Shown here in pieces: positions 16,441 through 24,938 of a stretch of 64,000 bases of DNA. Each line of letters starts with the position of its first letter. Positions within the stretch are counted from its first letter, which is position 1. This stretch comes from Gemmatimonadaceae bacterium. GTDB lineage: Bacteria; Gemmatimonadota; Gemmatimonadetes; Gemmatimonadales; Gemmatimonadaceae. Made by a program: the position numbers and the translations under genes. Where the stretch lies: the NCBI GenBank assembly GCA_035533015.1, contig DATLUQ010000029.1:1-64000 (forward strand). Reading direction: 5' to 3'. The notes under the pieces are model-generated. The model was not told the origin of the DNA. It searched no databases and worked only from the letters and a program-made list of their open reading frames with translations.

Positions 16441-18254
16441 TGGGTCTCTCCGAACATCAGGCTGCCGCACTCGTGGCAGCGATCGAGGGTCTTGGGGCGG
16501 CCGCCGAAGCACGGGCGATCGTCACCGGCTACCCGCAGCACCTTTCGCAGGAAACGGCAATCGCATTCCGCGGAGGGCTGGTAGACGGCCTCGAGGTAGT
16601 CTTCCGCCTCGGCCAGCACGTTGCGCACCCGGACCTTCAGCGACGGCGTCAGCTCCTGGTCCTCGATCGTCAGCTCCTTGCTGATCACCGCCACCGCCTT
16701 GATGTGTTCGTACTTGATGGCGTGCGTGCGGTTGAACTCGGCGATCGTCTCGCGCAGCGAGGCGGCGACCACCCGATCGGCGGTGGCGTGGTCGTGGCCG
16801 AACTCCTCGCCGATTCGGAAGAAGTCGGGGTAGATCAGCGCGCAGAGAAAGTCGCGCCCGCCGCCGGCGACGATCACGTGCCGGATGTACGGGTTCATCC
16901 CGGCCAATCGATTCTCGATCTCGGTTGGTACGACCTTTTCCGCGTTCAGCATTTTGAACACCCGGTCCTTGCGCGCGACCAGCTTGAGCGCGGGACCGAG
17001 CAGCTCGCCGAGATCCCCCGTATGGAACCAGCCGTCTCCGGGAAGCGCTTTGGCCGTGGCCTCGTCGTCGCGGTAATAGCCCCGCATGACGTGCGGACCC
17101 TTGACCAGGATCTCTCCGTCGTCGGCGATTTTCACGGTCACGCCGGGCAGCGGGTAGCCCACTTTGCCAGGTTCGGTGCGCGGCTCGTTGAGATCGGTGA
17201 GCGTGCAGCAGGGAGACGTCTCGGTGAGCCCCCAACCTTCGGCCACGGGAATGTGCCGGGCCGCGAAGAACTCGGAGAGGTTCGTGGGAAGCGGCGCGGC
17301 AGCTGTGAACACGAAGCGCAGTTCGGGATGAAAGATCCGCGCCTCGTCTTCCGGGTGCGACTGGATGTGGGCCACGAGCTGCTGGTACACTTTCGGCACG
17401 CTGAAGTAGATCGTGGGCCGGATCTCCATCCAATTCCGGAGCAATACGTCGAAGTCCCGGCCGTACGAGTCGTCGATGGCGAGCGGGGCGCCGTTGTACA
17501 GCGCGCTGTACTTCTCGAAGATGCCGCCGAAGCTGTGGTGCCACGGCAGGTACGACAGGAAGCGGTCCTCCGGGCCGATGTCCCAGATCGCCGCCAGGGC
17601 CCGTCGCTGCGACAGGATGTTGTCGTGGGTCAATTGCACACCTTTCAGCGCGCCGCTCGTTCCCGAGGTGTACATCATCAGGCACGGCGCGGTGGGATCG
17701 AGCGCCACCCCGCGTTCCAGGAACGCGTGACGGCGCGGGTCGCCCGGACTGGAGCGGAATGGCGCGAGCACGTTCCGGAATTCGGCGAACGTGATCACGG
17801 CGCGAGCGCTGAGCGGGACGCGAAGGCGCGCGCGCCACTCGGCATCGGGCAACACCACTGCCGCGGGCGCCGCGTGGGCCAGCAGGTCGCTCGTCTGGTC
17901 GGGCGAGTAGCCGGCAAACAGCGGCGTGTAGATGGCGCCCAGGCACATCGTCGCGAGTTCTGCCACGAGCATCTCGCCCCGATTGGGCGACACGACGACC
18001 ACGCGGTCGCCGCTCGTAACGCCGAGTTGGTCGAGGTAACGGCCGAAGGCGACGACGTCGTCGACCAGTTCCCGCCAGGTGACGTTCCGGAAGGCGCCGC
18101 CGCGCCTCACGCGGATTGCCGGGCGCGCGCCGTGCCTGGCCGCGTTGCGTTTCATGAATGCGGCGATCGTCTCACTCGTCCCGATGGGCTCGAGCAGCGA
18201 CCGGATGCGATCGCCCTCCCGCACCCCGGCGCGCGCGTGGGTGCCCCGTCTCAT
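16437..18254 (-). CDS. AMP-forming acyl/aryl-CoA ligase with Cys-rich C-terminal tail
   Basis: A 605-residue ANL-superfamily ligase. The start ATG 18254 overlaps the upstream activase stop. Motifs in order: MMYTSGTSGALKG (P-loop A3, about residue 190), LPWHHSFGGIFE, GWGLTETSPCCT (A5), GWFHTGDLGEL (A7) and VPTEIENRL near the hinge. It is closer in style to FadD15-like long-chain acyl-CoA synthetases than to the benzoate-CoA ligases of Thauera, so the substrate is uncertain. Benzoate, 4-hydroxybenzoate, another aromatic acid or a ring-reduced acid would all fit the operon. The last 50 residues are unusual: CDC, a further Cys, then CHECGSLMFG, resembling a zinc-ribbon or cluster-binding tail that ordinary ligases lack. 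It is coupled to had by a four-base overlap. Confidence 0.82.
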   Translation of the reverse strand: MRRGTHARAGVREGDRIRSLLEPIGTSETIAAFMKRNAARHGARPAIRVRRGGAFRNVTWRELVDDVVAFGRYLDQLGVTSGDRVVVVSPNRGEMLVAELATMCLGAIYTPLFAGYSPDQTSDLLAHAAPAAVVLPDAEWRARLRVPLSARAVITFAEFRNVLAPFRSSPGDPRRHAFLERGVALDPTAPCLMMYTSGTSGALKGVQLTHDNILSQRRALAAIWDIGPEDRFLSYLPWHHSFGGIFEKYSALYNGAPLAIDDSYGRDFDVLLRNWMEIRPTIYFSVPKVYQQLVAHIQSHPEDEARIFHPELRFVFTAAAPLPTNLSEFFAARHIPVAEGWGLTETSPCCTLTDLNEPRTEPGKVGYPLPGVTVKIADDGEILVKGPHVMRGYYRDDEATAKALPGDGWFHTGDLGELLGPALKLVARKDRVFKMLNAEKVVPTEIENRLAGMNPYIRHVIVAGGGRDFLCALIYPDFFRIGEEFGHDHATADRVVAASLRETIAEFNRTHAIKYEHIKAVAVISKELTIEDQELTPSLKVRVRNVLAEAEDYLEAVYQPSAECDCRFLRKVLRVAGDDRPCFGGRPKTLDRCHECGSLMFGETQ

Positions 18255-19048
18255 ACCGCGACCTCCGGCCCCACCGAAACGGCACCCTCGCGGGCGGCGA
18301 GCGCGGCGCCGAACGCGCCCATCTCCTGCGGGTGCGGCGGGACGACCACTTCGGCGTGCATATCCTCGCCGAGCAACCGCGCCACGGTCGGATGGTACGC
18401 AACCACGCCGCCGGTCGCGACGACCCGACCCTGCAGCACGTCCATCGCTACCACGCGCTTCACGAGCGATCGGTACGCCGCCATGGCCAGGTCCGAGGGC
18501 CGCTTACCGGCGCGGATGAGCGTGAGCAGCTCCGTGCCGGCGAATACCGTGCAGAAACTGGAGAGTTCCAGGACCTCGGTGGATTGCGCCGCCAGGTGGT
18601 CCAGACGATCGACGCCGATACCCAGCCGGAGCGCGATTTCGTCGAGAAAGCTGCCCGTCCCGGCGGCGCACTTTCTGTTCATGCGATGCGCCAGACGTTG
18701 ACCGTTCGCATCGAGGCGAATGACCTTGGCGTCCTGGCCCCCGATGTCGATGACGAGCAGCGGCCCCTTGACGTAGAACGCCGCGCCGCGGCCGTGGCAG
18801 TCGAGTTCGGTCCGCGAACCATCGGCGAACGGTACGGCTTGGCGGCCGAAGCCGGTGGCCCAGATCGCGCGGACGTCCCCCCGCCCACCGGGCGCACGCG
18901 CGAGGGCGAGGGCCAGCGCTTGCTCCGCCGCGCCGGCCAGATCAGCGCCCGAGCGGACCACGGCGCTCGCCAGCACGCGCGCCTCGTCGTCGATGATGAC
19001 GGCCTTGGTGTTCCACGACCCGCTGTCCACGCCCACGAATCGCTTCAT
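18251..19048 (-). CDS. BcrA/BcrD-type ATPase activase (second reductase module)
   Basis: A 265-residue protein of the BcrAD/BadFG/HgdC ATPase family, start ATG 19048 overlapping the preceding subunit's stop. All family signatures are intact: GVDSGSWNTKAVI (phosphate-1), VIDIGGQDAKVIRL (phosphate-2), RKCAAGTGSFLDEIA (first cluster Cys), SSFCTVFAGTELL (second cluster Cys) and VVATGGVVAYHP. These homodimeric activases carry one [4Fe-4S] cluster between the subunits and use two ATP to push an electron onto a 2-hydroxyacyl-CoA dehydratase- or benzoyl-CoA reductase-type partner. Its partner is most likely the subunit encoded immediately upstream (19045-20280). Of the two extra activases in this operon it is the canonical one. 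Confidence 0.88.
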   Translation of the reverse strand: MKRFVGVDSGSWNTKAVIIDDEARVLASAVVRSGADLAGAAEQALALALARAPGGRGDVRAIWATGFGRQAVPFADGSRTELDCHGRGAAFYVKGPLLVIDIGGQDAKVIRLDANGQRLAHRMNRKCAAGTGSFLDEIALRLGIGVDRLDHLAAQSTEVLELSSFCTVFAGTELLTLIRAGKRPSDLAMAAYRSLVKRVVAMDVLQGRVVATGGVVAYHPTVARLLGEDMHAEVVVPPHPQEMGAFGAALAAREGAVSVGPEVAV

Positions 19049-20280
19049 GCACGCGCTCCAGCCGGCCGCGCGTCGGCGAGTTGCTCGACGAACCCCTCGA
19101 CGTTGGTGCGCACCTGTTCGTCGGAAAAGCACCGGAGGTCGTTGACGTCGCCGTCGAGTGCGAGGGTCGGGATGCCGAGTCGCTCGGCGATCCGCCTCGG
19201 CATGCCGTAGCGCGTGTTCGAATTGTTCGGGCAGGTGCGGCAGTCGTGGAAGACGATGCCGTCCACCTCATAGAGCGCGAGCATGCGCTCGATGTACGCT
19301 TCCTTCGCCTCCTCGGAGCGCACGATGAACAGTTCCAGCGACGCTCGCGCCATCGATCGTATGGGATCGGCCGGATCGAGGGACGAGAAGATCCAACTGT
19401 TGCAATAGGTGGATGCGACGACGGCGGTGCGGAATTCCGCGAACAGCGACGAAAGCGCGCGCAGGCGTCCCCACACCGGCATCCCTTCCCAGTACAGACG
19501 GAACGCCTCACGGGGCACCGCAGCCTGCCCGAGGCGCGCCGCGTCGTCCAACTCGGCGAGCAGCAGCCGGTAGTACTCACACGCCTCAGCCGTGCCGCGC
19601 AACACCACCGCCGGCCCCATGTGGATGGTGCCGTCGAAGAACGTCAGCGGGGCAGGGCGATGGGCGGCCGTACGCAGGCACGCCTCCCAGAGGTCCGAGC
19701 ACTCGCGCGACACGCGTACCGCATCCGCCAGGCGTCCGGCATCCAACCTCGTGCCCGCCACGGCCTCGAGCGTCGGGACCAGGCGCTCGAGCTGTATCGC
19801 GACTCCATCCACGTCGCCGTCGTATACCTCCTCGATCGCTCGCGGCGACCGCACCCCGATCACGGGCACGTTCCAGGCCCGGCCGTACCACTCGAACCAG
19901 TCGCGCACGTCGCGGCACTGGTTGGTGTTGAACACGAGTACGTCGGCCCGCGGTGTTGCGCTCAGGCCGAAGGCGGCGAGCGGCGTCTCGCCCGCCAGGT
20001 ACGCGCCGACGTCACTGGTGAGATACGAACACACGTCCTGTGAATAGCCCTGGGCGTGCGCCAGAGGCATGTAGCGGTTGGCGCTGCGCGCGGTGCCCAG
20101 CATGGCCGCATGATTCTCCGGAAAGAACACCTGGAACCCGAGCGCGCGAAGGAGTTCGGCGGGACCAACGCTCGAACACCAGGCCACGGGCGCGGTCTTC
20201 TGCTCGGCGGCCGCGCCGACCGCGCGGTAATACCGGCCCATCGTGTCCTTGAGCGCCGCGGTGCTCCGTAGCGCCGTCAT
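19045..20280 (-). CDS. 2-hydroxyacyl-CoA dehydratase / BcrB-BcrC-like subunit
   Basis: A 411-residue protein. The start ATG 20280 overlaps the upstream stop, which excludes the long in-frame extension. It has the HgdB/FldB/BcrB architecture with three expected cluster cysteines: C35 (VAWCSSVGPAELL), C84 (YSQDVCSYLTSDVGAYL) and the Cys of HDCRTCPNNSNTRYG near residue 360. PADVLVFNTNQCRDV-type Rossmann segments lie between them. Family members hold a [4Fe-4S] cluster, receive single electrons from an activase, and either dehydrate (R)-2-hydroxyacyl-CoA or reduce aryl-CoA. It is more like the dehydratase side than the BcrB encoded at 33698-34969. It probably pairs with the C-terminal half of the fusion at 21076-23328. 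Substrate unknown. Confidence 0.82.
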   Translation of the reverse strand: MTALRSTAALKDTMGRYYRAVGAAAEQKTAPVAWCSSVGPAELLRALGFQVFFPENHAAMLGTARSANRYMPLAHAQGYSQDVCSYLTSDVGAYLAGETPLAAFGLSATPRADVLVFNTNQCRDVRDWFEWYGRAWNVPVIGVRSPRAIEEVYDGDVDGVAIQLERLVPTLEAVAGTRLDAGRLADAVRVSRECSDLWEACLRTAAHRPAPLTFFDGTIHMGPAVVLRGTAEACEYYRLLLAELDDAARLGQAAVPREAFRLYWEGMPVWGRLRALSSLFAEFRTAVVASTYCNSWIFSSLDPADPIRSMARASLELFIVRSEEAKEAYIERMLALYEVDGIVFHDCRTCPNNSNTRYGMPRRIAERLGIPTLALDGDVNDLRCFSDEQVRTNVEGFVEQLADARPAGARA

Positions 20281-21056
20281 TGGAGGACCTTGAGCGCGGC
20301 GCCGAGCGCACCGGTGTAGATCGCATCGGGGACGGCGCGGGCCTCGACCCCGGACAGTTCCTCGAGGGCGCGGAGCACCCCCGGGAAGAACTCGACGACT
20401 CCGCCGCAGACGACGATGGGATGCGTGAAGCCCCCGATCTCGACGATGCGCTCGGCCACCGAGTGCATGCAGCCGAGAGCGACCGCCTCGCGTGAGGCCC
20501 CCTCGCGCAGCCGCTCGAGTACTTCGCTGCCGGAGAACACCGAGCAATAGCTGCTCACGGGCGCCGGCATCGAGGCCGCGGCGGCGAGTTCCTGCAGCCC
20601 CGCGGGCGCGATGTCGAGGTGGCGGGCGGCGAACATCAAGAAGCTGCCGATCCCGACGGCGCACCGTCGCACGCCGCGCGCGTCCACCCGGCGGCCGTCA
20701 TCACCCACGTGCATCACGTGCGGATCACGGCCGCCGATATCGACCAGCGTCATCGCGTGTGGCGCGTGATGGAACGCGCCGAGGGCGTGGCAGCTCTCCT
20801 CGGTGGCCGTGGTCGTCGCGTCGCGCACGCAGTTCATCGCGAACCCCGTGGCGCCGATGCCCGAGAGGTCGGACGGCTGGAGCTGCGCATCCTCCAGCGC
20901 CGCGGTGAGCACCTCGTAGCTGCACGCCTGGAAATACCCCCGCGTAGGGGCCACCGCGCGCCCGAGAATCCGACCGTCGGCACCGGCGACCACTGCCTTC
21001 ACACACTCCGTTCCGACGTCCACGCCGGCTGCGGCCCTCGCTCCATTTTCCAGCAT
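20277..21056 (-). CDS. Divergent BcrA/BcrD-type activase with altered ATP motif
   Basis: A 259-residue member of the BcrAD/BadFG ATPase family. ATG 21056 has GAGGAG eight bases upstream and was preferred to GTG 21062, which is too close to it. Visible motifs: AGVDVGTECVKAVV (phosphate-1), MTLVDIGGRDPHVMHV (phosphate-2, where the usual GGQDxK reads GGRDPH), RRCAVGIGSFLMFAA (usual CAAGTGxFLE) and SSYCSVFSGSEVLERL (second cluster Cys kept). Both cysteines are present, so a bridging [4Fe-4S] cluster is possible, but the changed phosphate-2 and helix-cluster-helix residues suggest altered ATP use or a structural role. In BcrA/BcrD-type heterodimers one subunit is also more divergent, so it may pair with the canonical activase at 18251-19048. 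Confidence 0.8.
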   Translation of the reverse strand: MLENGARAAAGVDVGTECVKAVVAGADGRILGRAVAPTRGYFQACSYEVLTAALEDAQLQPSDLSGIGATGFAMNCVRDATTTATEESCHALGAFHHAPHAMTLVDIGGRDPHVMHVGDDGRRVDARGVRRCAVGIGSFLMFAARHLDIAPAGLQELAAAASMPAPVSSYCSVFSGSEVLERLREGASREAVALGCMHSVAERIVEIGGFTHPIVVCGGVVEFFPGVLRALEELSGVEARAVPDAIYTGALGAALKVLQ

Positions 21057-21075
21057 CGGCACTGCTCCTCGCCGC

Positions 21076-23328
21076 CTAATGGGCGGCCAACCCCTCGACG
21101 TGTTGCTCGATGAACGCGGACAGCTGGCCCTGCAACCGCTCGGTGGAGAACAGGCGCAGATCGTGCGAATCGGCTTCCAGCACGAACGCCGGAACCCCGG
21201 TGGCGCGCTCCGCCCGTACGGCGAGACCAAACCGCACGTGGCTTGCCTCCGGCGTCGTGCGGCAGTCGTGGTAGACCGCCGCGTCCACCCCGAACTCGTC
21301 GAACTTCGAGGCGAGATACGCCGTCTTGAAGTGCTCCGACCGGTTGCCGAACACGCCGGTGTACGCGCGTGCCATGCTGGCGATCGGGTCATCGGCATCG
21401 AGACCCGGCAGCACGAACTCGCCGCAGAACGTCGAAGCCACGACGGCGACCCCGGCATCGGCGAACAGCCGTGAAAGCGGTCGCAGCGCGCACCAGATGG
21501 GCGGCCCATCCCAGTAGAAGCGAAGCGTCTCGTTGGGGACGGCGCCGATTCCCCGGGCCACGCGATCTTCCAGTTCGTCCTTCAGTTCCCGGTAGTACGA
21601 CACCGCTGTCCGCGTCCCGCGCAGCAGCACCATCGGTGCGAGATGCACGACCGAATCGAAGAAGGTCATCGGCGCGGGCACGGCCCGCGCCAGTGTGAGA
21701 ATGTCGTCCCAGAGCGCACTCGCTTCCCCGCTGTAGCCGACCGTTTCGCTCAGCCGGTCGATTTCGAGCGCACGGCCGGTCGAGCGTTCCAGCCGCGACG
21801 CGAGCCGCAGCAACTGGTCCACGGCGGCGTCGACGTCGATGGGCTCCAGATCGTGCAAGGCCGGCGGTGGATGCAGCCCGTCCACCGGCACGCCGTAATG
21901 CGACCCGTAGAACTCGAACCAGCGCAGAAGCTGGTGGCCGGTGTTGGTACTGTAGACCACGACATCGGGGCGGGGCACGCCGGCAATGCCGTGCGCCGCG
22001 ATGAGCGGACTCGTGCCCTCGAGTAATGCGCCGACGTCGGCGCGCATCGCCGAACTGGCGAACTGCGAGAAGCCGTGGGCCGTGGCGCGCGCGATCGCAT
22101 GGCCGCCCTGTCGGGTCGCCGCGATGAGAGCGGCGTGGTTCTCCGGGAAGTACGGCACGATGCCCAGCGCGCGCACGATCTCCACGGGGCCCAACGCCGA
22201 GCACGCCGCCACGAGACGCGACCGGTCGGCCGAGGCCGCCGCGAGATCGCGGTAGTAGTCCCGCATGAGTTCCTTGAGGTGCCGGGTGCTCTCGAGCGGC
22301 GGCCCACTAGGCGTCATCCCGCCGTCCACGCCGCGCAGCATGGGCGTTCCACCGGTGGGCGGCTGGTCCAGGCCCAACTTCTCGGCGGTCGCCTGCTTGA
22401 GCAGGAATTTCTGGCGCTCGCGCGAATGGATGAAGTCCACGATGGCCCGGTTGTGCGGCGCCGAAAGGCCGAGACGAGCGGCCTCAGCGGCCACCGCGCC
22501 GTTGAGGGCATCCACCTCGGTGCGCTTGCCGCGCGAGAGATCCTGCCACATCGACGGGCGGTTCTTGCCGAGCGCCTTGAGCGAGCCGATGATCGGCCGG
22601 AAGGGATCCTCTTCGTCCACGATCGGGATGCCGCGCGCCCGCATCACTGCGACGATCTCACCGCAGAGGTCGCGCATGAACGTCATCAGGTGCTCGTCGG
22701 CGAGCATCTCACGACAGGTGAGTCCCGTGAGCGCCGACGTCGGATTCACCACGGCGTTGTGCAGCAGCTTCTGCCAGATCGCGTGGTCGACGTTCGGCAC
22801 GACTTCGGTGGCCATTCCGGCGGTCCGGAACACCTCCGCGATCGGCTCGATCTGATCCCGATCCGCGCCGCTGAACGGCGCGATCTGAATGGGTTTGATC
22901 CCCGCGCGATAGTTGAGGCGCCGAGGCCCCGCGTGTTGGATGCTGTGATACGTGATGCCGCACAGCACGCGCTCGGCGCCTACGAGCCCGGCGATCTTCT
23001 CGGCATTGCCGATCCCATTCTGGAGTGAGAGGAACAGCGTCCGCGGCCCGCACGCCGGCAACACGGACCGCACCGCGGCCTCGGTCTCGTACGTCTTCAC
23101 GGCGACGAACACCAGATCGAATGGCGCCAGACCGTCCACGGTGGATACCACGGTCACCGGGACGCACACCTCCTCCTCGCCCATCCGGCTGACGAGCAGC
23201 CCGGCCTCGTTCAACAACGTCGCGCGCGCCGTGTTCACCTCGAGCAGAGCAACATCCTCGCCAGCACGCGTCAGATTCGCGCCCACGAGCCCACCCAGAG
23301 CGCCGGCTCCCACAATCAGCGTTCGCAT
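21076..23328 (-). CDS. Fusion: ketopantoate-reductase-type dehydrogenase + 2-hydroxyacyl-CoA dehydratase-like subunit
   Basis: A 750-residue protein in one uninterrupted frame. Residues 1-310 are a 2-dehydropantoate 2-reductase (ApbA/PanE-like) enzyme: VGAGALGG at the N-terminus, VAVKTYETEAA, the catalytic Lys region IWQKLLHNAVVNPTSAL (K187) and SMWQDLSRGKRTEVDALNG with E271. Residues about 348-750 are a BcrB/HgdB-like subunit beginning LKELMRDYYRDLAAASADRS. Its first cluster Cys is C376 (AACSALGP) and the third is in HDCRTTPEAS. The middle one is absent, since the DVCSYLTSDVG of the partner reads FASSAMRADVG here. KPR-fold enzymes include D-2-hydroxyacid dehydrogenases, so the fusion could join 2-oxoacid reduction with 2-hydroxyacyl-CoA dehydration. 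M338 could serve as an internal start. The function is inferred. Confidence 0.8.
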   Translation of the reverse strand: MRTLIVGAGALGGLVGANLTRAGEDVALLEVNTARATLLNEAGLLVSRMGEEEVCVPVTVVSTVDGLAPFDLVFVAVKTYETEAAVRSVLPACGPRTLFLSLQNGIGNAEKIAGLVGAERVLCGITYHSIQHAGPRRLNYRAGIKPIQIAPFSGADRDQIEPIAEVFRTAGMATEVVPNVDHAIWQKLLHNAVVNPTSALTGLTCREMLADEHLMTFMRDLCGEIVAVMRARGIPIVDEEDPFRPIIGSLKALGKNRPSMWQDLSRGKRTEVDALNGAVAAEAARLGLSAPHNRAIVDFIHSRERQKFLLKQATAEKLGLDQPPTGGTPMLRGVDGGMTPSGPPLESTRHLKELMRDYYRDLAAASADRSRLVAACSALGPVEIVRALGIVPYFPENHAALIAATRQGGHAIARATAHGFSQFASSAMRADVGALLEGTSPLIAAHGIAGVPRPDVVVYSTNTGHQLLRWFEFYGSHYGVPVDGLHPPPALHDLEPIDVDAAVDQLLRLASRLERSTGRALEIDRLSETVGYSGEASALWDDILTLARAVPAPMTFFDSVVHLAPMVLLRGTRTAVSYYRELKDELEDRVARGIGAVPNETLRFYWDGPPIWCALRPLSRLFADAGVAVVASTFCGEFVLPGLDADDPIASMARAYTGVFGNRSEHFKTAYLASKFDEFGVDAAVYHDCRTTPEASHVRFGLAVRAERATGVPAFVLEADSHDLRLFSTERLQGQLSAFIEQHVEGLAAH

Positions 23329-23362
23329 ACTCGCCCGCCTCCCGCCGCGCCCATGGCGCCGC

Positions 23363-24148
23363 TCACCGATTGTGCCATACCGGCCTTCGTTTGCCGAAGA
23401 ATGCCGCGACTCCTTCGTTCACATCGTCGAGCGCCATCAGCTCGTCCAGAAACACGCGCTCGGCTTCGAGCCGCCCGGCCTCGAACGGCCGTCCCTGCAG
23501 TTGCCGCACGAGCCGCACGTTCAGCCGCATCACGGCAGGGCTCGCCCGCCGCAGTTCACCAAGCACCGACGCGAGCGTATCGGTCAATTCCGACGGCGGT
23601 ACGACCCGCGACACGAGCCCCATGGCCGCCATCTCGGCGGCCGGATAGGAGTGCCCGGTGGCCGTGATCTCGACGGCGCGGGCCGGCCCGACGCGCGCTG
23701 ACAGCCACGACACGCCCACCGGCGCGAAGAACCCCAGCCGGATCTCGGGTTGGCCGAACGTCGCCCTGGTGCTGACAAGAAGGATGTCGGCCATGAGCGC
23801 AAGCTCGAAGCCGGCTCCCAGGGCGGGGCCGTCCACCGCCATCACGATCGGCACCTCGCAGGCTCCGAACGCCGAGAACAGGCGGCTGAACGCCGCGATC
23901 ATCGCCGGCGCGTTTTCCGGGCGGTGCTCGCCCACGTCGGCGCCCGCCGAGAACGCGGTGCCGTTCGCCGTAACGGCGATGGCCGCGACCGAGCGGTCCG
24001 CCTGCGCGCGCTCCACGACCGCCGCGAGCTCCGTCATCATGGCGCCGGTGAGAATGTTGAGCGGCGGCGCGTCGAGCGTGACGTGCGCGATCGCATCGCG
24101 CACCTCGTATTGCACCGTCGTCTGGGCCTGCGCCGTGGAGGCCGCCAT
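23363..24148 (-). CDS. dch: Cyclohexa-1,5-diene-1-carbonyl-CoA hydratase (Dch)
   Basis: A 261-residue crotonase-fold protein, close to the roughly 258 residues of known Dch. ATG 24148 is preceded by AGGGG at seven bases. The oxyanion/substrate segment reads TAFSAGADVGEHRPENAPAM, and the GEHRPEN part is a hallmark of Dch (GASVEEHLPDQ in Thauera-type enzymes) not found in ordinary enoyl-CoA hydratases. The catalytic region FGQPEIRLGFFAPVG follows. Dch adds water to the dienoyl-CoA made by benzoyl-CoA reductase, giving 6-hydroxycyclohex-1-ene-1-carboxyl-CoA, the Had substrate. Gene neighbours bcr, had and oah agree. Confidence 0.87.
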   Translation of the reverse strand: MAASTAQAQTTVQYEVRDAIAHVTLDAPPLNILTGAMMTELAAVVERAQADRSVAAIAVTANGTAFSAGADVGEHRPENAPAMIAAFSRLFSAFGACEVPIVMAVDGPALGAGFELALMADILLVSTRATFGQPEIRLGFFAPVGVSWLSARVGPARAVEITATGHSYPAAEMAAMGLVSRVVPPSELTDTLASVLGELRRASPAVMRLNVRLVRQLQGRPFEAGRLEAERVFLDELMALDDVNEGVAAFFGKRRPVWHNR

Positions 24149-24174
24149 GTGCTTACCCCTGCCGCGAACCGCGG

Positions 24175-24924
24175 CTATATGTACTGGCCTCCGTCCACCT
24201 TGATGACCATCCCCGTGACATGCCGGGCCTGCGCGGAGCAGAGGAACGTGACGACCTGCGCCACATCCTCCGGCTCGGCGACGCGGCCAAGCGCTGATTC
24301 CCGCTTTGCGTTGTCCACGATCTCGGCCGGCAGCGCCGCCGTCATCTCCGTGCGCACGAGCCCAGGCGCCACGCAGTTCACGGTGACGCCGGCGCCGCCC
24401 AGTTCGCGGGCCAGCGACTTGGTCAGGGCAATGACCCCCGCCTTCGATGCCGCGTAGTTGGACTGGCCGAACTTCCCGCGGAGCCCATTGATGCTCGCGA
24501 TCGTTACGATCCGTCCACGCCGCTGGGCCCGGAGGATCGGAGCGATGGCGCGGCAGTAGGCGAAGCAGCCCTTGAGGTTGACGTCCAGCACTTCGTCCCA
24601 CTGGAGTTCCGTCATCTTCCAGATCACGGCATCGCGGGCCACGCCGGCATTGGCTACGAGAATGTCCAGCCGCCCGAACTCCTGGCGGGCGGCCTCCACG
24701 CACTCTTCCGCGGCGGCGACGTTCGCGACGTTGGCCTCGAGGACGAGCACCCGCCGCCCGCGCGCGCGGATCCGTTCCGCCACCGCCCGGGCCTCCGTGA
24801 TCGCGCCGGAGTCGACGAGGGCGACGTCACATCCCTCGTCGGCCAGCCCCAACGCGATCGCCGCACCGATGCCGCGCCCGCCACCGGTGATGATCGCCGA
24901 ACGTCCCGCCAGCTCCAGGTCCAT
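24175..24924 (-). CDS. Short-chain dehydrogenase (3-hydroxyacyl-CoA/FabG-like)
   Basis: A 249-residue classical SDR. ATG 24924 has GGGAG upstream and starts 14 bases after the oah stop. TGGGRGIGAAIA (about 13-24) is the cofactor loop, NAG the central motif, Ser of IASING and the YAASK pair complete the catalytic set, and APGLVRTEM follows. The residue at the end of beta-2 is Asp (VALVDSGA), which favours NAD over NADP. In this operon it could oxidise 3-hydroxypimeloyl-CoA or another hydroxyacyl-CoA formed after ring opening, overlapping in role with the HCDH fusion at 36350. Substrate is inferred from context only. Confidence 0.8.
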   Translation of the reverse strand: MDLELAGRSAIITGGGRGIGAAIALGLADEGCDVALVDSGAITEARAVAERIRARGRRVLVLEANVANVAAAEECVEAARQEFGRLDILVANAGVARDAVIWKMTELQWDEVLDVNLKGCFAYCRAIAPILRAQRRGRIVTIASINGLRGKFGQSNYAASKAGVIALTKSLARELGGAGVTVNCVAPGLVRTEMTAALPAEIVDNAKRESALGRVAEPEDVAQVVTFLCSAQARHVTGMVIKVDGGQYI

Positions 24925-24938
24925 CGTGCTCCCGCTCG

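Noticed and set aside
16440-18701. Long plus-strand open frame (753 codons) opposite the CoA ligase
   Set aside because: Mirror of the ligase and activase genes, with low-complexity Arg/Val/Gly-rich sequence and no motifs.
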